DNA of 64,000 nucleotides, taken from Dehalobacter sp. CP. GTDB taxonomy: Bacteria; Bacillota_B; Desulfitobacteriia; Desulfitobacteriales; Syntrophobotulaceae. Each line of letters begins with the position of its first letter. Position 1 is the stretch's first letter. The notes under the pieces are model-generated. The model did no database searches, was not told the DNA's origin, and saw only the letters and a program-made list of their open reading frames with translations. The stretch is taken from assembly GCA_009910795.1 (NCBI GenBank), contig VMEE01000052.1, positions 1 through 64,000 on the forward strand. Direction: 5' to 3'. The position numbers and the translations under genes were made by a program. Positions 62,906 through 64,000 of this stretch are shown here, piece by piece.

Positions 62906-63913
62906 TTAGGCGACTGCGCCGCCGCAGCTGGAACCGCTGCCGGCCGTACAGGCGTAGCAATGGTTATTGATGCGGATTTCACGTTTCTTAAAATCTGCCG
63001 GGGAAAATCTGGAGATATGCCTGGGGTTGCACGCCAGCCCCAGCATTTGATTAAAATCGCAGTCATAGGCGTATCCGTCCCAACTTACGGAAATTTGATT
63101 CCGGCACATCAGATTGTTCAGGGTAGATGCATTAAATGTATTGGCCAGTCTTTCCATATATTGCTGCAAATTGCCTGATGTTTGCAAGAAGGTTAAAAAT
63201 CTGCCAACCGGAAAATTGGCCATAGCAAATAATTTATGAAAAGAGACCTCATACTGACTGAGAAGGACCCGGCGGTAGTCTGCTTCGAGTGACTGCTGTG
63301 CTGCAGGAAGAAAAGCACCACCCGGATTATAAACCAAATTGAGTTTTAAATGACTGTTTTCTTTACCGTAACCAAGTTTATTTAAGTTTGATAACACCTG
63401 AATCGATTTTTGGAAAACCCCGCTGCCTCGTTGGCGGTCGGCGTCCTTTTCGCTGTAGTAAGGCAGGGAAGAAATCAGCTCGACCTGATGCGCGGCAAAA
63501 AATTCAGGTAAATGAGCATATTCAGGCTGGTCCAACAACGTCAGGTTCGTCCTCAACATGATATGGTACTTCAATTGTGCTGCTTCCCGAATCAGCCAGC
63601 ATAAATTCGGATTGAGTTCCGGAGCACCGCCGGTAACATCCAGAACTTTGATATCATTGTCTGACATGACCTGAAAACAGGCAGCCATGGTTTCCTTTGA
63701 CATCGACTCGGTTCGATGAGGGCCAGCCTCCACATGGCAGTGTTTGCATCCTAAATTGCAGACCTTGCCGGTATTGACTTGCATGGTTTCGATTGTCGAA
63801 CAGCTTAATAAGGGATAAGTATTGACTTCTTTGACTTTTTCGGCAAACGGTTTAATTGTATCCAGGCTTTCCAAACATAAGAGCTGGGCGTTTTGATGAT
63901 CTGTCAATTTCAT
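62906..63913 (-). CDS. arsS: Arsenosugar biosynthesis radical SAM protein ArsS
   Basis: The 335-residue enzyme has the radical SAM motif CNLGCKHCHVEAGPHRTE (CX3CX2C), DVTGGAPELNPN, and a DUF3641 C-terminus with RNQISVSWDGYAYDCDFNQM and HCYACTAGSGSSCGG. ArsS adds a deoxyadenosyl group to dimethylarsenite to start arsenosugar formation. The gene after it on the strand (partly in the window) is of the matching peroxidase-like family. The strong GAGAGGAG precedes its start. Confidence 0.9.
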   Translation of the reverse strand: MKLTDHQNAQLLCLESLDTIKPFAEKVKEVNTYPLLSCSTIETMQVNTGKVCNLGCKHCHVEAGPHRTESMSKETMAACFQVMSDNDIKVLDVTGGAPELNPNLCWLIREAAQLKYHIMLRTNLTLLDQPEYAHLPEFFAAHQVELISSLPYYSEKDADRQRGSGVFQKSIQVLSNLNKLGYGKENSHLKLNLVYNPGGAFLPAAQQSLEADYRRVLLSQYEVSFHKLFAMANFPVGRFLTFLQTSGNLQQYMERLANTFNASTLNNLMCRNQISVSWDGYAYDCDFNQMLGLACNPRHISRFSPADFKKREIRINNHCYACTAGSGSSCGGAVA

Positions 63914-63930
63914 TATGTCGCATGCTCCTC

Positions 63931-64000
63931 TCAGAATTTCAGCTTGCTCACAATATTCTTTGCCTGCACACCATGCACCAGCGTAGCACCGCCGCGGATT
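63931..64000 (-). CDS. Arsenosugar-associated peroxidase-like protein, C-terminus only
   Basis: The window keeps the last 22 codons (IRGGATLVHGVQAKNIVSKL, KF, stop). The RGGATLVHGVQ motif ends the arsenosugar biosynthesis-associated peroxidase-like proteins (carboxymuconolactone decarboxylase fold). It lies 17 bases upstream of arsS, so both are likely read together. Confidence 0.7.
   Translation of the reverse strand, partial: IRGGATLVHGVQAKNIVSKLKF

Overview
The window reads as a chromosomal segment of an anaerobic, low-to-mid GC Firmicute of the Peptococcaceae/Desulfitobacteriaceae type, most like Dehalobacter or Desulfitobacterium. This is inferred from gene content: an RdhC/PceC-like membrane flavoprotein of organohalide respiration, a Tat-exported uptake [NiFe] hydrogenase with cytochrome b, [FeFe]-hydrogenase maturation genes, a giant fused 2-hydroxyacyl-CoA dehydratase activase, and TTG/GTG starts behind strong AGGAGG sites. 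No rRNA is present and there is one tRNA (Thr-CGT). Assignment to a species was not possible by reading alone.

Layout. 0-4.2 kb is a decayed accessory patch: a broken transposase remnant, the orphan rdhC-like gene with an overlapping 35-codon membrane peptide, a frameshifted unknown gene, and a degenerate IS3-family (IS150-like) element with visible terminal inverted repeats. 4.3-8.2 kb is the hyaABCD-type uptake hydrogenase operon, read leftwards from a textbook sigma-54 promoter with a palindrome about 100 bp upstream. 8.5-15.6 kb holds PspC/DUF5668 genes, the 1424-codon activase and a DUF47-Pit phosphate transporter pair. 15.8-21.2 kb holds argF-argG-argH behind an ARG box overlapping the -35 element, a triple DnaA-box cluster, nadE and a nucleotidase. 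21.3-27.3 kb holds VanY, MurC, a lone ANL C-terminal domain, a structured non-coding stretch, an MFS exporter, DUF378 and PrsW. 27.4-33.9 kb holds tRNA-Thr and the [FeFe]-hydrogenase maturation operon (TM1266-hydG-hydE-aspA-hydF), preceded by a leader with mutually exclusive helices and a terminator.

34-38.8 kb holds a DUF6320/acyltransferase/esterase trio, a minimal HD-GYP protein, two small genes and a MazG-like enzyme. 38.9-46.6 kb is the c-di-AMP/cell-wall operon cdaA-cdaR-(COG2509)-glmM, followed by a glmS ribozyme, an intrinsic terminator and glmS. 46.7-50.3 kb holds a sensorless PspF-like sigma-54 activator and a selenium/sulfur trio (YedF-like, DUF3343, cysteine-desulfurase-like). 50.6-64 kb holds an RluA enzyme, LemA/TPM, cysK-metY, a three-way-junction inverted repeat, a LysR-hgdC-hgdB set, csoR-copA-copZ, tcdA and arsenosugar genes (arsS and the end of its peroxidase-like partner).

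Working together: the uptake hydrogenase, rdhC remnant and [FeFe] maturation genes point to hydrogen-based energy metabolism. The sigma-54 promoter of the hydrogenase and the sigma-54 activator 39 kb away may form a regulatory circuit. The most notable items for follow-up are the hyd-operon leader, the structured elements at 24.4 and 55.6 kb, the sigma-54 circuit, aspA inside the H-cluster maturation operon, and several unannotated small proteins.
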